In this document: piece by piece, positions 46,311-56,008 of the stretch
Position numbering within the stretch: position 1 is the first letter of the stretch
Layout of the letters: the number at the start of each line of letters is the position of its first letter
DNA from: a virus
Length of the DNA: 64,000 nucleotides
Virus record (IMG/VR): IMGVR_UViG_3300043570_002336
Span: 1-64,000 of that record
Strand: one strand, 5' to 3'
Notes under the pieces: generated by a model
Told to the model about the DNA's origin: nothing
The model's database searches: none
Seen by the model: only the letters and a program-made list of their open reading frames with translations
Made by a program: the position numbers and the translations under genes

Positions 46311-47265
46311 CTTTAAAAACGTCCTGCCAGGTGTAGGACTTGTAGTTAGGGTTGAATAAATTGTTGGTATTGGTTCTGCAATATTCGTTAGCTAATTTAT
46401 ACCAGTTATGAGATTTTCTCTTATTATCGATATCCACGCTTTCAAAAGATTGCTCTCCGGCAATGTAGTTTCTCTTCTGAGGATGTTTTCTATTGTGTAC
46501 TACTAGCAAATTCCTAAAATGGTATTGAGGAGTAGTAGGGAGTAACTGATGCAGTACGTGCATGAACGCTGTATCTTCGTGAATAAAGAAAACAGAGGAA
46601 GGAATGTTAACTCCTGCTTTAATAACTTCTGAAGATATTACTAATCCGCATCCGTTAAATTTGTGCGGACTAATAGTAGATACTTGTAGTTCTTCAATGT
46701 TGTTAAAGCTATTCATTTCCTCTTCTGACATAGTATAAGGAATGCTCCACCAATTTTCTGTATCTCCTTCTATAAAAGGTTTATTTGTAAATTCTGGATG
46801 CTCTAGTGGTTCCCAGCTTTTATCCCACATTTTACAAATACCGAATGTTGCAATGTACTTAGGAGTATGTTTTACATTCTGGTGTAGGTGATCTGTGACT
46901 ACAAATGCCTGCTTTGGGACTAACATATCTGATTCACCCCACACCAGTACATCAACCATAGTACAGTACTTGGCATTAAACTCTCTTCGATAATCTGCTA
47001 TAGTTATAAGAGTTTCATCAATATAAACATTTGCTGAGTATTCATTAAGTCTTTCCACTTGCTTCTCAAACTGAGATAGAATATAAGCTAACCTGTCTGG
47101 ATTATCTAATTGTTCTAGTTCTTGGTTAGTGGTGAGCTTAATATCGATAAGTACTTGGTCTTTATCGTATATGTCAACAGCTGCTAAAAGAGTATCAATA
47201 TACTCTGGAAGCATTTCAATTTCGTACCATTGTACTAGACAGCCAATTGCAAATTTAGTTTTCAT
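46303..47265 (-). CDS. Glycosyltransferase-like protein (320 aa)
   Basis: The DVLVWGESDMLVPKQAF segment near residue 110 resembles a metal-binding DxD, and VFFIHEDTAFMHVLH near 225 resembles an ED acceptor motif. The start FAIGCLVQWYEIEMLPEY has the layout of nucleotide-sugar transferases. Unclassified, probably GT-A. Confidence 0.6.
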   Translation of the reverse strand: MKTKFAIGCLVQWYEIEMLPEYIDTLLAAVDIYDKDQVLIDIKLTTNQELEQLDNPDRLAYILSQFEKQVERLNEYSANVYIDETLITIADYRREFNAKYCTMVDVLVWGESDMLVPKQAFVVTDHLHQNVKHTPKYIATFGICKMWDKSWEPLEHPEFTNKPFIEGDTENWWSIPYTMSEEEMNSFNNIEELQVSTISPHKFNGCGLVISSEVIKAGVNIPSSVFFIHEDTAFMHVLHQLLPTTPQYHFRNLLVVHNRKHPQKRNYIAGEQSFESVDIDNKRKSHNWYKLANEYCRTNTNNLFNPNYKSYTWQDVFKDA

Positions 47266-47992
47266 ATTGATCTCTGTATTTGCTCCAGGTCTGACTCATA
47301 AAATGAACACGGTGCTCTTTATCAAAGCCGTTAAAATGCCATACGTAACCGCAATCTACAAACATAAAATCGTTAAGAAGTTCTTTGCGATTTAAGTGAG
47401 TGAGATTCCATCTCTTATTAAGTAGAGTTACATCGTAGTCTAACTGCCGTGTAAGGTAGTTAACAGGTGTTTGATCTGTACCTTTGCGCAAAGTTGTCTG
47501 CAGGTTTGTTAACGTTTCTGCGTTATTATGCCAGAAATCTGTAATAGCAGTGCACAATTCTTTATGCTGTTTGTTTATTACAACAAATCCGCAGTTGTAA
47601 TAGTTGACCCAATCCAGCTTTACTTCTGGAAATAAGTGTTGGTAGCCTTCCAAGCTCTGCCATACCCAACCTACATTATCGTTATCGACACAGGCTGCTA
47701 GGTTGTGCTTAGTTTCATTAAAGAAATTAGGAGCATCCCAGTGTATCATCGTATCAATATCCACTAATGCTACTTGATCGTATTCAATATTATTTGTCTC
47801 TAGTATGTCTAAGACGTACCACCTCTGCCAGGTAGCTTTCATCTCAGTAGGATCTACTAGAGGTTGATCTAATACGATAAGTTCTACATCGTGTCGCTTA
47901 CACCAGTGCTGCCAGGTAGCTAAGCAGAACTGAGAATAGTTAACAGTGTCGTAATTAGTGTTAAGGTTTGTGATAAAAACAACGTTACGCAT
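47255..47992 (-). CDS. GT8-like nucleotide-sugar transferase (245 aa)
   Basis: The start is set at 47992 (MRNVVFITNLNTNYDTVNYS). An alternative ATG at 48025 has a promoter-like TATATTCA box directly before it. ALVDIDTMIHWDAPNFF near residue 80 is the DxD site and YNCGFVVINKQHKEL near 125 the family-typical loop. Overlap of eight bases with the gene upstream. Confidence 0.75.
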   Translation of the reverse strand: MRNVVFITNLNTNYDTVNYSQFCLATWQHWCKRHDVELIVLDQPLVDPTEMKATWQRWYVLDILETNNIEYDQVALVDIDTMIHWDAPNFFNETKHNLAACVDNDNVGWVWQSLEGYQHLFPEVKLDWVNYYNCGFVVINKQHKELCTAITDFWHNNAETLTNLQTTLRKGTDQTPVNYLTRQLDYDVTLLNKRWNLTHLNRKELLNDFMFVDCGYVWHFNGFDKEHRVHFMSQTWSKYRDQYEN

Positions 47993-48719
47993 ATGTGTAG
48001 TTTGCAGAGAGAGTTCTGTATTCATTGAATATACGAACTAAATCGTTATCTTCAAAGAACTTGAACATATTTCCTTCAGCATTACGGCAATATTCATTAA
48101 GAGATAAGTCACTCTTTTCCTGCTTGTAGGTCTGAGCAGAGTAATGTATGACTGGACACCAGTCAACAACTCCTACTTTCCAGTTGTTCTGTTCACAAAC
48201 AATACCTGAGTATACATCCTGTCCCCAGCCGTAGATCAGCTGATTAGAAAACTGACTAATCTTCTCAACTAAGTCTCTATGCATTAAAGGTGCTTGAAAG
48301 TCTACCCACTTAACATCACGTACTTCGGTAGCAGACCAGCAATGAACATACTTCCATTTGCACTGGTTCTTTTGAGGCTGTAGTACACAAGGAGAAACAA
48401 TTTTGTAATCTTTTTCGAACATAGCTTTGCGAAGAGATTTAACAAAGTTACCTCCATGTAGAATTAAATCGTTATTGAGAGAAAGCAGACTGTCGTATTC
48501 TTTGTTCTCTAAAAACAATTGCATAGCAAGGTTTAAAGCTCCCCCAAAGTAAACATTCTGTCCTGTCTCGTGAGTAGTGTATTTGCTTTTACCTTCCGGT
48601 GTAGAACCGTTATCTATAATGATTAGGTCATAAGAATCATCTCTATGTGCTTCTAGAGATTCAAAAAGCTGATCGGTTAGATCAGGAAGATTGTGGTTGT
48701 AAATAACTGCTAGTGTCAT
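47985..48719 (-). CDS. Family-2-like glycosyltransferase (244 aa)
   Basis: LIIIDNGSTPEGKSKY near residue 33 and LLSLNNDLILHGGNF near 80 (donor DxD replaced by NND, as in rhamnosyl-type transferases). The layout resembles rhamnosyltransferase-like GT2 enzymes. It overlaps both neighbours by four to eight bases. Confidence 0.8.
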   Translation of the reverse strand: MTLAVIYNHNLPDLTDQLFESLEAHRDDSYDLIIIDNGSTPEGKSKYTTHETGQNVYFGGALNLAMQLFLENKEYDSLLSLNNDLILHGGNFVKSLRKAMFEKDYKIVSPCVLQPQKNQCKWKYVHCWSATEVRDVKWVDFQAPLMHRDLVEKISQFSNQLIYGWGQDVYSGIVCEQNNWKVGVVDWCPVIHYSAQTYKQEKSDLSLNEYCRNAEGNMFKFFEDNDLVRIFNEYRTLSANYTYA

Positions 48720-49600
48720 AATGCTTTAATATAGTTAGGATGAGTATAGATCTCCAACGGGTGATCTATATTAATTCGAGTTATATAACGTAGAGGATCA
48801 GCTTCTAATCTATCCGGCCTGATAATAATATTGTCCTGGTTGTTATGCTTAGCCTGCTCTAATGCAGACTTAAAAGCATTTCTGTAAGCTTCTGGGCGTA
48901 TGAGTTGTCTAAATCTAAGATCTTTATACTTACCGGGTCTCCACCAGGCATAGTGAAATACGTATCTTGGAAAGATTGTTAGTTGAGGGTATTTCTGACT
49001 TGTGAAGTTCTTTACAACCTCTCTGTAGTATTCCCAGGTTCCAAACTTAATAACAATTCTTCTTTTATGAATGCGGGAAGGATCTAAACTTTCTGCCTCT
49101 ATGTAGTATTGATTCTCCATAAAGTCTAAGTACGGAGCTTGAAGACCTTCATCAGGATTTAAATTGGAGATAAGTTCTTCTAGTAAGTCGGTATCATTTT
49201 TGTGAAAGAATACATCTCCTTCGAGAGGAAATATCAAATCTCCTTCTTGTACAACTACACCTAATTCTTCAAAGTTACTAACTGAATGTACGTAGCAGTC
49301 GTTAGCATCTATGGCTGAGTAGTCTACTGCATTCCAGGTAATTTGTATCTCGGGGTACTTTATTTGAGCTTCTTTTACAGCTGCTTGTACTACTTGCGTA
49401 TCCCAGGCTAGGTTAGTATCCTCGAAACAGAACTCTTTACGAAAGCTTTCATCTACTCCTCCTTTATTTTCAGGTCCTTTTGGGAATAGTCCTTCATTGT
49501 AAATAATGTGAGTAGGCTTTATAGTGTTTACAAGATTTTCAATCTGTAAGGCAGTAAAGTGCCCTTCACCAAAGCAAGGAATTATAACAATCCGCTTCAT
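48716..49600 (-). CDS. Glycosyltransferase-like protein (294 aa)
   Basis: The start is placed at 49600 (MKRIVIIPCFGEGHFTALQI), two bases after the epimerase stop. FPLEGDVFFHKNDTDLLEEL near residue 120 is a possible donor site with the EGD triad. The C-terminal half is Trp/Tyr-rich (FHYAWWRPGKYKDLRFRQL). Unclassified. Confidence 0.6.
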   Translation of the reverse strand: MKRIVIIPCFGEGHFTALQIENLVNTIKPTHIIYNEGLFPKGPENKGGVDESFRKEFCFEDTNLAWDTQVVQAAVKEAQIKYPEIQITWNAVDYSAIDANDCYVHSVSNFEELGVVVQEGDLIFPLEGDVFFHKNDTDLLEELISNLNPDEGLQAPYLDFMENQYYIEAESLDPSRIHKRRIVIKFGTWEYYREVVKNFTSQKYPQLTIFPRYVFHYAWWRPGKYKDLRFRQLIRPEAYRNAFKSALEQAKHNNQDNIIIRPDRLEADPLRYITRINIDHPLEIYTHPNYIKAL

Positions 49601-49602
49601 GT

Positions 49603-50601
49603 TTATTTTTTCCAGAACGAATAAATTCCTTTTTCTATTTCGTAATTCTCCCAAACAAATCTCTCTCGTTTAGGTTGGTGCTGAGCCCATTCCCACATCT
49701 TAGTCAAACCTTCTTTAAGATCTGTTTTGTGCTGGAATCCTAGTAGCTCGATAGACTTGTCGTAGGTTGGGATAGCGTAATGTACCTCGTGGCGTTTCTC
49801 TAAATAAACTCTTTCAGCACCTCCAACAACTTCAGTTAGAATATCAGCTGCTTCGTTGATAGAATACTCTTGAATACCTCCTAGGTTAATAATCTGCTTG
49901 GAAGCTTCAGGGCGTACTGCAGCATTCCATAGAGGCTCTAAAGAATCATCGATGTAACTAAATGCTCTCTTTTGAGTACCGTCTCCAAAAATAGTTACCG
50001 GCTGACCTTCCATATGATAGTACATCCAGATTCCAAGAACGTTGCGGTACTTATCCCAGATGTTTTGGTTAGCACCGTAGACGTTATGAGGTCTGATAAT
50101 ACAGTAGTCAAGTCCGTGCTGTTCGTTTGCAATTTCAATATCATGCTCACAAGCTGCTTTAGCTACTCCGTAAGGATCGATAGGAGCTCGTCTCATATCT
50201 TCGTGGAAGATTCCTCCTTCCCCAAAGCCGTAAACTGCCATGGTGGAAGTGAATACTAGTCGCTCTACATCGTGCTTGATACATTCATTAACGATCCGAG
50301 CTGTAGCTACGAGATTGTTCTTGTAATTGTAAGTCCGAATAAAAGGAGAGAGACCTTCTGCGGCATAGGCTGCAAAGTGAAAAACGTAGTCTGGTTTATG
50401 AACTTCAAAGCAATTTTCGATAGGATGATTGACTAAATCCATCTGCCAGAACTCAACTTCTGGGTTAACGTTTTCTTTATATCCGCCGCTAAGATCGTCA
50501 ATACCTACTACCCTGTAGCCGGGTTTATTTTTTATAATCCAATCTGCTAGTCTAGATCCTAGTAGGCCAGCTACACCTGTAATTAAAACAGTCTTGTTCA
50601 T
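49603..50601 (-). CDS. GalE-like NAD-dependent epimerase (332 aa)
   Basis: ITGVAGLLGSRLADW near residue 6 is the NAD loop, FTSTMAVYGFGEGG near 118 supplies Ser, YGVAKAACEHD near 144 is YxxxK and IIRPHNVYGANQN near 168 is family-typical. Likely a UDP-sugar 4-epimerase. ATGA overlap with the 142-aa gene. Confidence 0.85.
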   Translation of the reverse strand: MNKTVLITGVAGLLGSRLADWIIKNKPGYRVVGIDDLSGGYKENVNPEVEFWQMDLVNHPIENCFEVHKPDYVFHFAAYAAEGLSPFIRTYNYKNNLVATARIVNECIKHDVERLVFTSTMAVYGFGEGGIFHEDMRRAPIDPYGVAKAACEHDIEIANEQHGLDYCIIRPHNVYGANQNIWDKYRNVLGIWMYYHMEGQPVTIFGDGTQKRAFSYIDDSLEPLWNAAVRPEASKQIINLGGIQEYSINEAADILTEVVGGAERVYLEKRHEVHYAIPTYDKSIELLGFQHKTDLKEGLTKMWEWAQHQPKRERFVWENYEIEKGIYSFWKK

Positions 50602-51026
50602 TTTTCAGCTATGCGTTTAAATATTTTATCGATATTGTTTTTGTTGGCTGCTCTACCTTCGTTAGCTTTGCGAAGCCTTTTTTCGTTAACAACCATTCTT
50701 TCAAGATTAGGTTTGCTTTTTTTAGTCTCTTCTAATCTAGCTCGATCGGCTTCTCCTATGTTGATATCGTTTCGGATAAGCTCCTCTAGCTGTTCAACAA
50801 TAGAATTTTCGTCAAAGGTACGATGCTCTTCTAAATAAATATAAGACCTATTTTCTAGAGAGTCAACTAGTAGTTCGGTTATTTTTCCTTTTACTTCTTT
50901 AATTAAAAGCTTCTGGTGGCTAGCTTTTTCATCTAGGTTATCTTTCTCAAAGAAGTATAGCTTAATATTTTCAGTGATCAACCTATCCAAGTACGCACTC
51001 AGCGTATCTATATTAGTTATTCTCAT
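50598..51026 (-). CDS. Unidentified helical protein within the sugar cluster (142 aa)
   Basis: Almost entirely helical and charged. N-terminal MRITNIDTLSAYLDRLITEN, C-terminal basic (RKANEGRAANKNN). No enzyme motif. It overlaps both neighbours and may be a scaffold or regulator for the glycosylation genes. Confidence 0.55.
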   Translation of the reverse strand: MRITNIDTLSAYLDRLITENIKLYFFEKDNLDEKASHQKLLIKEVKGKITELLVDSLENRSYIYLEEHRTFDENSIVEQLEELIRNDINIGEADRARLEETKKSKPNLERMVVNEKRLRKANEGRAANKNNIDKIFKRIAEK

Positions 51027-52038
51027 ACCCTATCCCCTCTACTGTTGATAACTGTTTGTAAAAATATTCTACTAAGCTCTGATTAGAGTACTGAGTAGTG
51101 TAAGCTCTTCGCATATTCTCTACTAAGTAGGGTTGAAGTTCTTTATAGTTCCTGAAGATGTGTTCGATCTTTTCTTCTACATCCGACCAATCGTACTTAC
51201 AGGCAATATAGGTTTCATTATCCTGGTAGATAAACGGATAAGAATCTAGATGAGACATATCAGGTTTAAGAAGAATACTTCCAAAGCTTGCTGCTTCAAT
51301 ATCCCGTACTGCCATCTCTCCATATCCGATAGGAGCTGTTACAATCTTAGAGTTGTACATATTCTGGTAGAATTGCTCTTGAGGAATTTTTACTCCTTTT
51401 TCTCTCCTTGCAACCTTATAAGAAGTACCTTCTAACTTCTCTAGTAACTCTTTGCGGTGGGTGTCGTAGTAAGGAGAAGTTAAATTTGTATACTCATAAT
51501 TTAAATTATCCCCCCAGCTAAACATACACGACACATCGTAAGGCTTGTCTGAAGAGTAATTATACCAGGTTGGGGTGATTGTAGAGAGCCAGTTTGTACC
51601 GCTTAGCTTAATCCTGTCCTTAACTTGATTAATAAAAGGTACTTTGTAATCTCCAGCACCCCAGTATGTTCTTCCATTAACCCAGCCCTGTTCGTATAGC
51701 GAGAGATCTTTGAGTAAAGTATTCTTAAATAAAACTTTTACCTCGGTTGCTTGGAGTACTTCAACTGTTCCTATTAGGGAATGTGAATCTTGTCCATCAA
51801 GCAGTAGAACATCCTTACCAAACTTTGATACAAACTCAATACCTTTCTCAACCGATTCGGCTAAGCTTGCTTGCTTATCTATGAAGCTTGCTTGAGCAAT
51901 AAAAGCAAAATCGTATGAACTATCCTCGGTTGTAAACTCTATACCTACCTCTTTGAATAAGTCTTTAGCTCTCCAATATGGACGGAAAGCAATCTCATTG
52001 CGGTGTAGGTCAGGTTGTACTAACCGAATCTTTATCAT
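51013..52038 (-). CDS. Glycosyltransferase (CgeB-like GT-B, 341 aa)
   Basis: The N-terminal half is Rossmann-like (MIKIRLVQPDLHRNEIAFRP, KDVLLLDGQDSHSL) and the C-terminal half has APIGYGEMAVRDIEAASFGS and VEEKIEHIFRNY, resembling the donor-binding half of CgeB-type transferases. ATGA overlap with the next gene. Confidence 0.7.
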   Translation of the reverse strand: MIKIRLVQPDLHRNEIAFRPYWRAKDLFKEVGIEFTTEDSSYDFAFIAQASFIDKQASLAESVEKGIEFVSKFGKDVLLLDGQDSHSLIGTVEVLQATEVKVLFKNTLLKDLSLYEQGWVNGRTYWGAGDYKVPFINQVKDRIKLSGTNWLSTITPTWYNYSSDKPYDVSCMFSWGDNLNYEYTNLTSPYYDTHRKELLEKLEGTSYKVARREKGVKIPQEQFYQNMYNSKIVTAPIGYGEMAVRDIEAASFGSILLKPDMSHLDSYPFIYQDNETYIACKYDWSDVEEKIEHIFRNYKELQPYLVENMRRAYTTQYSNQSLVEYFYKQLSTVEGIGYENN

Positions 52039-52661
52039 AAAGTATCGTAGTAAGCGTTTTGTTTTTCTTGACGCTGGATTGTTTTAGGATGGAACAAGCA
52101 CCATTCTTCCTGAGGGGGAAGCGGGGAAGCGGTTTTAAATCCTTCTAGGTATTCATGTACCTTGCTTACCCATTTAATATCTGAAGATCTTTTATAGATC
52201 CTCCATTGATAGTCTGGAAAGTTTACCCAGTCTTTTTCGTTAATAGCCCAGTTCCACTTCTGTACATGCTCTAGGGTTAGTCCTTCTACTGTGTTGATTC
52301 GAGGTACTAGTATAACATCTACCTGATTCATTTCAAGTAGAGCAGGGAGATGCTGCATTAGAAAACTGCTAGGCATCTCATCAGCATCAATCTGAAAGAT
52401 ATAATCTCCCAAGCAAGCTTCAGTCAAAGCATTCTTCATGTTAGCAAAGTGCCCGTCGAAGTGGTAACTAATGTACCGAAATGGAGCAAATGTATTCGTA
52501 GATAGACTTCTTAGATACTCATCTACTGCCTTAGTTCCATTATTGGAATCGTAAAAGATAATGATCTCATCCTCCTGCCTCTTGTTCTGAATTAGGAAAG
52601 GAAGCAGTCGTTGTATCTCTACAAGCTCATTACAAACCGTTACTGCGTAACTAATTTTCAT
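52035..52661 (-). CDS. Family-2-like glycosyltransferase (208 aa)
   Basis: MKISYAVTVCNELVEIQRLL, YIFQIDADEMPSSFLMQHLP near residue 90 (DxD), and KWVSKVHEYLEG near 165. The domain is the short form of GT2. It follows the zinc-ribbon gene with a one-base overlap. Confidence 0.85.
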   Translation of the reverse strand: MKISYAVTVCNELVEIQRLLPFLIQNKRQEDEIIIFYDSNNGTKAVDEYLRSLSTNTFAPFRYISYHFDGHFANMKNALTEACLGDYIFQIDADEMPSSFLMQHLPALLEMNQVDVILVPRINTVEGLTLEHVQKWNWAINEKDWVNFPDYQWRIYKRSSDIKWVSKVHEYLEGFKTASPLPPQEEWCLFHPKTIQRQEKQNAYYDTL

Positions 52662-53098
52662 TACATTTCGTAAAAGCCAATTACTTGTAATGCGTCCATA
52701 AAGTCTCTCTGTTCGAAGTTTTGAGCTCCTTTCATATCCATTTTATGAGTCTGCCCTTCAGGGTACTTGTGCTGTTCTTCTTTAAGAATCTCAACAGCTT
52801 TAACGGCTGCCCATCTCCAATTCTCTTTAGTACTGCCGTCGATAAACACCATTCCTTTACCAGGCAGTGTTACCGTAGCAGGCATCCATATATGATCGTC
52901 TTGATCTTTATGAAGAAGGTCTTTGTAGAGTTCTGGAGAGGATTCTAAGGCTTGAGTGACTGGCTGGCTTCCTTCTGTCATAACAGTAGAGGTTGTAAAG
53001 CCACATCCCATACATAACCAGGTTGTTAGCTGTTCGTTGATGTGCTGTTCGTAGCAGGCATTAGAGCCGCATCTTTTACAATCGGTTAACTTATCCAT
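52661..53098 (-). CDS. Zinc-ribbon protein of unknown role (145 aa)
   Basis: CKRCGSNACYEQHINEQLTT and CMGCGF near residues 8-35 form a four-Cys zinc ribbon. The rest is a small alpha/beta domain (WMPATVTLPGKGMVFIDGST). It overlaps the transferase genes on both sides, so it is likely part of the glycosylation operon. Function unknown. Confidence 0.65.
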   Translation of the reverse strand: MDKLTDCKRCGSNACYEQHINEQLTTWLCMGCGFTTSTVMTEGSQPVTQALESSPELYKDLLHKDQDDHIWMPATVTLPGKGMVFIDGSTKENWRWAAVKAVEILKEEQHKYPEGQTHKMDMKGAQNFEQRDFMDALQVIGFYEM

Positions 53099-54362
53099 TT
53101 ATTTTCTGTAGTTTAGGTAGCTGTAATGTTGGTAGTTTAAGTTCAACTTGCTTAGGGAACTCAGGAAGATTACTTGAGAGAATTTGATCTAATTGCTCTG
53201 CCATCTTCTCCCAGCTAAAGTTTGTACGAGACTTATATCCCTGTCTCTTAGCTAGCTCTGCATACTTCTTATAGTTGTCAAATACCATACGCAAAGCAGT
53301 TCCTGTCTGTGCATCGTCTGGTGTAAACCATTGAGCTTCTTTTAATAGCATTTTATCTATTGCAGCACTCTTATGTACGTTAGTCAGAGTACCGGCAACA
53401 AGGTAAGTAAATTCCTTATCTAAGAAGTCGATATGCCCTGACCATCCTGAAGCTATGATAGGTTTATTCACAGCTGAGAATTCTAGAAGAGGTCTGCCAA
53501 ATCCTTCTCCTTTAGTAAAGCTAACCATTGCTTTGACTTTAGGATGATTGTATAACATATTAACTTCTTCATCAGACATCTCTCCGTGAAGTAGGTAGAT
53601 GTTAGGTAAAGTACCTTTAATACTCTTTCTAATATCGTCAATCTTTTTTAGTACTTGGTTTCTATCCAAGATAGAAGCGTTAGCAGATTGAGTCTTTAAG
53701 ATTAAAGCAGGAGCGTCTTTCTTATTCTTAAAACTTTCTAAGAAAGCTTTTACAAGGTATCCTACATTTTTTCTATCCTGTCCAAAGTCTCCTTGCAGCC
53801 AATGTCCTACAAAGAGGTAAGCAAAAGATTCTTCTACTGCAGAGAGGTTAAAAGTACTACTAGTAACAGGTTTATATTTTTCAATATCCAATCCTTCAAA
53901 TAATACTTCAATAGGCTTCTGCAGTTCAATTGTACCTGTAGTCTTACCCTTATCTTGCACTTCAAACTTACTTCTCTCAAAAGTTTCTTTAGCATGCTGA
54001 GAGGATACTAGTGTGAGGTTCATTCTATTACAGCCTTCAATCCAACTTGGATCACAGATTGTAGTTTCGATACCGGCTGTAACTCCTATGTTATACTTTC
54101 CAATAGGTTGGAACTCATTAGGTACTGTAATTTGAATCCAGATATCAGGTTGACCTGTAACGTTTGGTACAATCTTTGAAGCTAGATCATGCTCTGAATG
54201 GTCTTTTAGATATCCAAACCGAGTATTCCCCCAGCGTTGAGATAGAATATAGACATTATATTTACCTGTACTAATTAAGGCTTTAACAAAATCTCTAGAA
54301 CGGCCTCCGTATCCAGAGTACGTATCAATTGGACAACTAACTAAAACTGTTGGCTTACTCAT
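53091..54362 (-). CDS. GT4/GT1-type glycosyltransferase (423 aa)
   Basis: VSFTKGEGFGRPLLEFSAVN near residue 280 is the E-x7-E donor motif, followed by PIIASGWSGHIDFL. The N-terminal domain (VLVSCPIDTYSGYGGRSRDF) is a GT-B fold. A hexosyltransferase using an NDP-sugar is likely. Eight-base overlap with the next gene. Confidence 0.88.
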   Translation of the reverse strand: MSKPTVLVSCPIDTYSGYGGRSRDFVKALISTGKYNVYILSQRWGNTRFGYLKDHSEHDLASKIVPNVTGQPDIWIQITVPNEFQPIGKYNIGVTAGIETTICDPSWIEGCNRMNLTLVSSQHAKETFERSKFEVQDKGKTTGTIELQKPIEVLFEGLDIEKYKPVTSSTFNLSAVEESFAYLFVGHWLQGDFGQDRKNVGYLVKAFLESFKNKKDAPALILKTQSANASILDRNQVLKKIDDIRKSIKGTLPNIYLLHGEMSDEEVNMLYNHPKVKAMVSFTKGEGFGRPLLEFSAVNKPIIASGWSGHIDFLDKEFTYLVAGTLTNVHKSAAIDKMLLKEAQWFTPDDAQTGTALRMVFDNYKKYAELAKRQGYKSRTNFSWEKMAEQLDQILSSNLPEFPKQVELKLPTLQLPKLQKING

Positions 54363-55803
54363 ATACCATTGGGTGTTTTACATATTTAGTAGGAAGATCT
54401 TCAACCTTAATCACATCGTATCGGCTACGAGGTGTAAAGTTTTCAAATGTTTGATCGATAGATAGAATCACATTCTTGGACATATTCTTAGCAGACATCA
54501 TTGCTTCGTCTGATGTTACCCATTCACGTCCGGCAAGTCCTTTCTGCTTTCTTTCTTCGGGAGACAATATGTAGATTCTTTCAAGGACATCAGCTACATC
54601 TCTGAAGTCGCATCTGTCATCGTGGATGTACGGAGTAGGTACCGAACCTACTAGTGAGATGTTGGAAGGGTAGACAGGCATAGCCCACTCTCCATGCTCT
54701 AGATAAGTACCCATGTGGTTGGAAGGTATTTCAAGCGAAGGAGTATACCACTGACCTTTATCATCTACAAATCTCATCTGGTCTTGCATACCACCGGTAA
54801 CGTTACCAATGATCATAGTACCTGCCATCATAGATTCAGTCAAGCTTAAGCCCCATCCTTCATTAGAAGAGATGAGCATAGTAACATCTGCGAGGTTGTA
54901 CAGCCAGTTCATCTGCTCGTGACCTAATCTGTCCTGAGAGAAGAATACATTAACGTAGCTCGGATCGCAAATAGCTTCTCTAACTGCGTAAAGATCTGTT
55001 CCGTTTTCATCTACAGGCTGGGTGTGCATAATTAGAGCACATTTCTTTGCTTTCTCTGGACCTACTTGATCACAGAACTGTCTATAGGCTAGAATAACAT
55101 CACCCGGTGATTTACGTCGGATGTTTCTAGAGTTCCAGAACGCTACAAACTCAATATCTTTTCCTTCAAAGATGCTCTTTTTGAACTCCTGGTACTTGTC
55201 GTAATTCTTAGACTCAGGTGTAATAGGGAAGAAGTGCTCTTCGTTAATACCGTGAGGTACATAAGTAAGTACCTTACCTTTAGCAGCATCTTCTAGCACA
55301 AGCTCGTTAATATTCTTAGTCTGTTTTGAAATAGACATAAGAAGATCACAGCACTCGTAATAAGCTTTATTGTAAAGAGGGGTAGGGTAATCGTCCCAAA
55401 TGTTTAAGTACAGGAGAGGCATTGTTGTTCTAAGCTCTCTTTCGATATCAAACAACCAAGCCCAGTATCTAGGATCGGTAAAGAGCATGATAGCGTCAGG
55501 CTTTTCAACTCTTAGAAGCTCTCTTATAACCTCAATAGTGCCGTAGCCTGATGTTGCATATAGCTTCACTGAAGCATCTGTTATACCGGTCTGCTTGTTA
55601 ACATCTTCTGAGAGATCAAAGGCTTTCTTTTCATCGGGATGCTTCATAGCACCTCCTAAGTTTACCCAATTGAAGTGATGTGATGTGCCTACTACAATCT
55701 CTCTTGCCATAGTAGCGACTCCGGAATGGAGTCTTATATCATCACACAGCAGAAGAATCTTTTTTCGATCTTTCTGCTCAACATAACGAAATTTGTCTTG
55801 CAT
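54355..55803 (-). CDS. GT4/GT1-type glycosyltransferase (482 aa)
   Basis: SSNEGWGLSLTESMMAGTMI near residue 310 is the E-x7-E motif, followed by GNVTGGMQDQM. The N-terminal half includes KILLLCDDIRLHSGVATMAR. Its stop overlaps the next transferase by eight bases. It is the first transferase read after the ribbon-helix-helix gene, so the whole block may start at 55985. Confidence 0.88.
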   Translation of the reverse strand: MQDKFRYVEQKDRKKILLLCDDIRLHSGVATMAREIVVGTSHHFNWVNLGGAMKHPDEKKAFDLSEDVNKQTGITDASVKLYATSGYGTIEVIRELLRVEKPDAIMLFTDPRYWAWLFDIERELRTTMPLLYLNIWDDYPTPLYNKAYYECCDLLMSISKQTKNINELVLEDAAKGKVLTYVPHGINEEHFFPITPESKNYDKYQEFKKSIFEGKDIEFVAFWNSRNIRRKSPGDVILAYRQFCDQVGPEKAKKCALIMHTQPVDENGTDLYAVREAICDPSYVNVFFSQDRLGHEQMNWLYNLADVTMLISSNEGWGLSLTESMMAGTMIIGNVTGGMQDQMRFVDDKGQWYTPSLEIPSNHMGTYLEHGEWAMPVYPSNISLVGSVPTPYIHDDRCDFRDVADVLERIYILSPEERKQKGLAGREWVTSDEAMMSAKNMSKNVILSIDQTFENFTPRSRYDVIKVEDLPTKYVKHPMVYE

Positions 55804-55985
55804 TATTTTAAGTTTATATCGTTCTGATTATGTACCTTGTCTCTAAACGTATCGTCTGTAAGATAGAAAAAAATAGCTCTATCTGCCAACTTTTGAAAAG
55901 AAAATTTATAGCGTACGCATTGAACTTTAAACTCGTCGAATAACTGCTGTTCTACTCTAACGCTTGTCAGCTTTTTGTTGTCCAT
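55803..55985 (-). CDS. Ribbon-helix-helix DNA-binding protein (60 aa)
   Basis: The frame is open further upstream, but the start at 55985 (MDNKKLTSVRVEQQLFDEFK) is better placed behind the CTATTTATAT box. A strand (TSVRVEQQ), two helices (FDEFKVQCVRYKFS, FQKLADRAIFFYL) and a polar tail match the Arc/MetJ-type RHH fold. It abuts the glycosyltransferase block by one base, so it may control it. Confidence 0.65.
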   Translation of the reverse strand: MDNKKLTSVRVEQQLFDEFKVQCVRYKFSFQKLADRAIFFYLTDDTFRDKVHNQNDINLK

Positions 55986-56008
55986 AGCCTTTATATGTTT
56001 ATATACAT

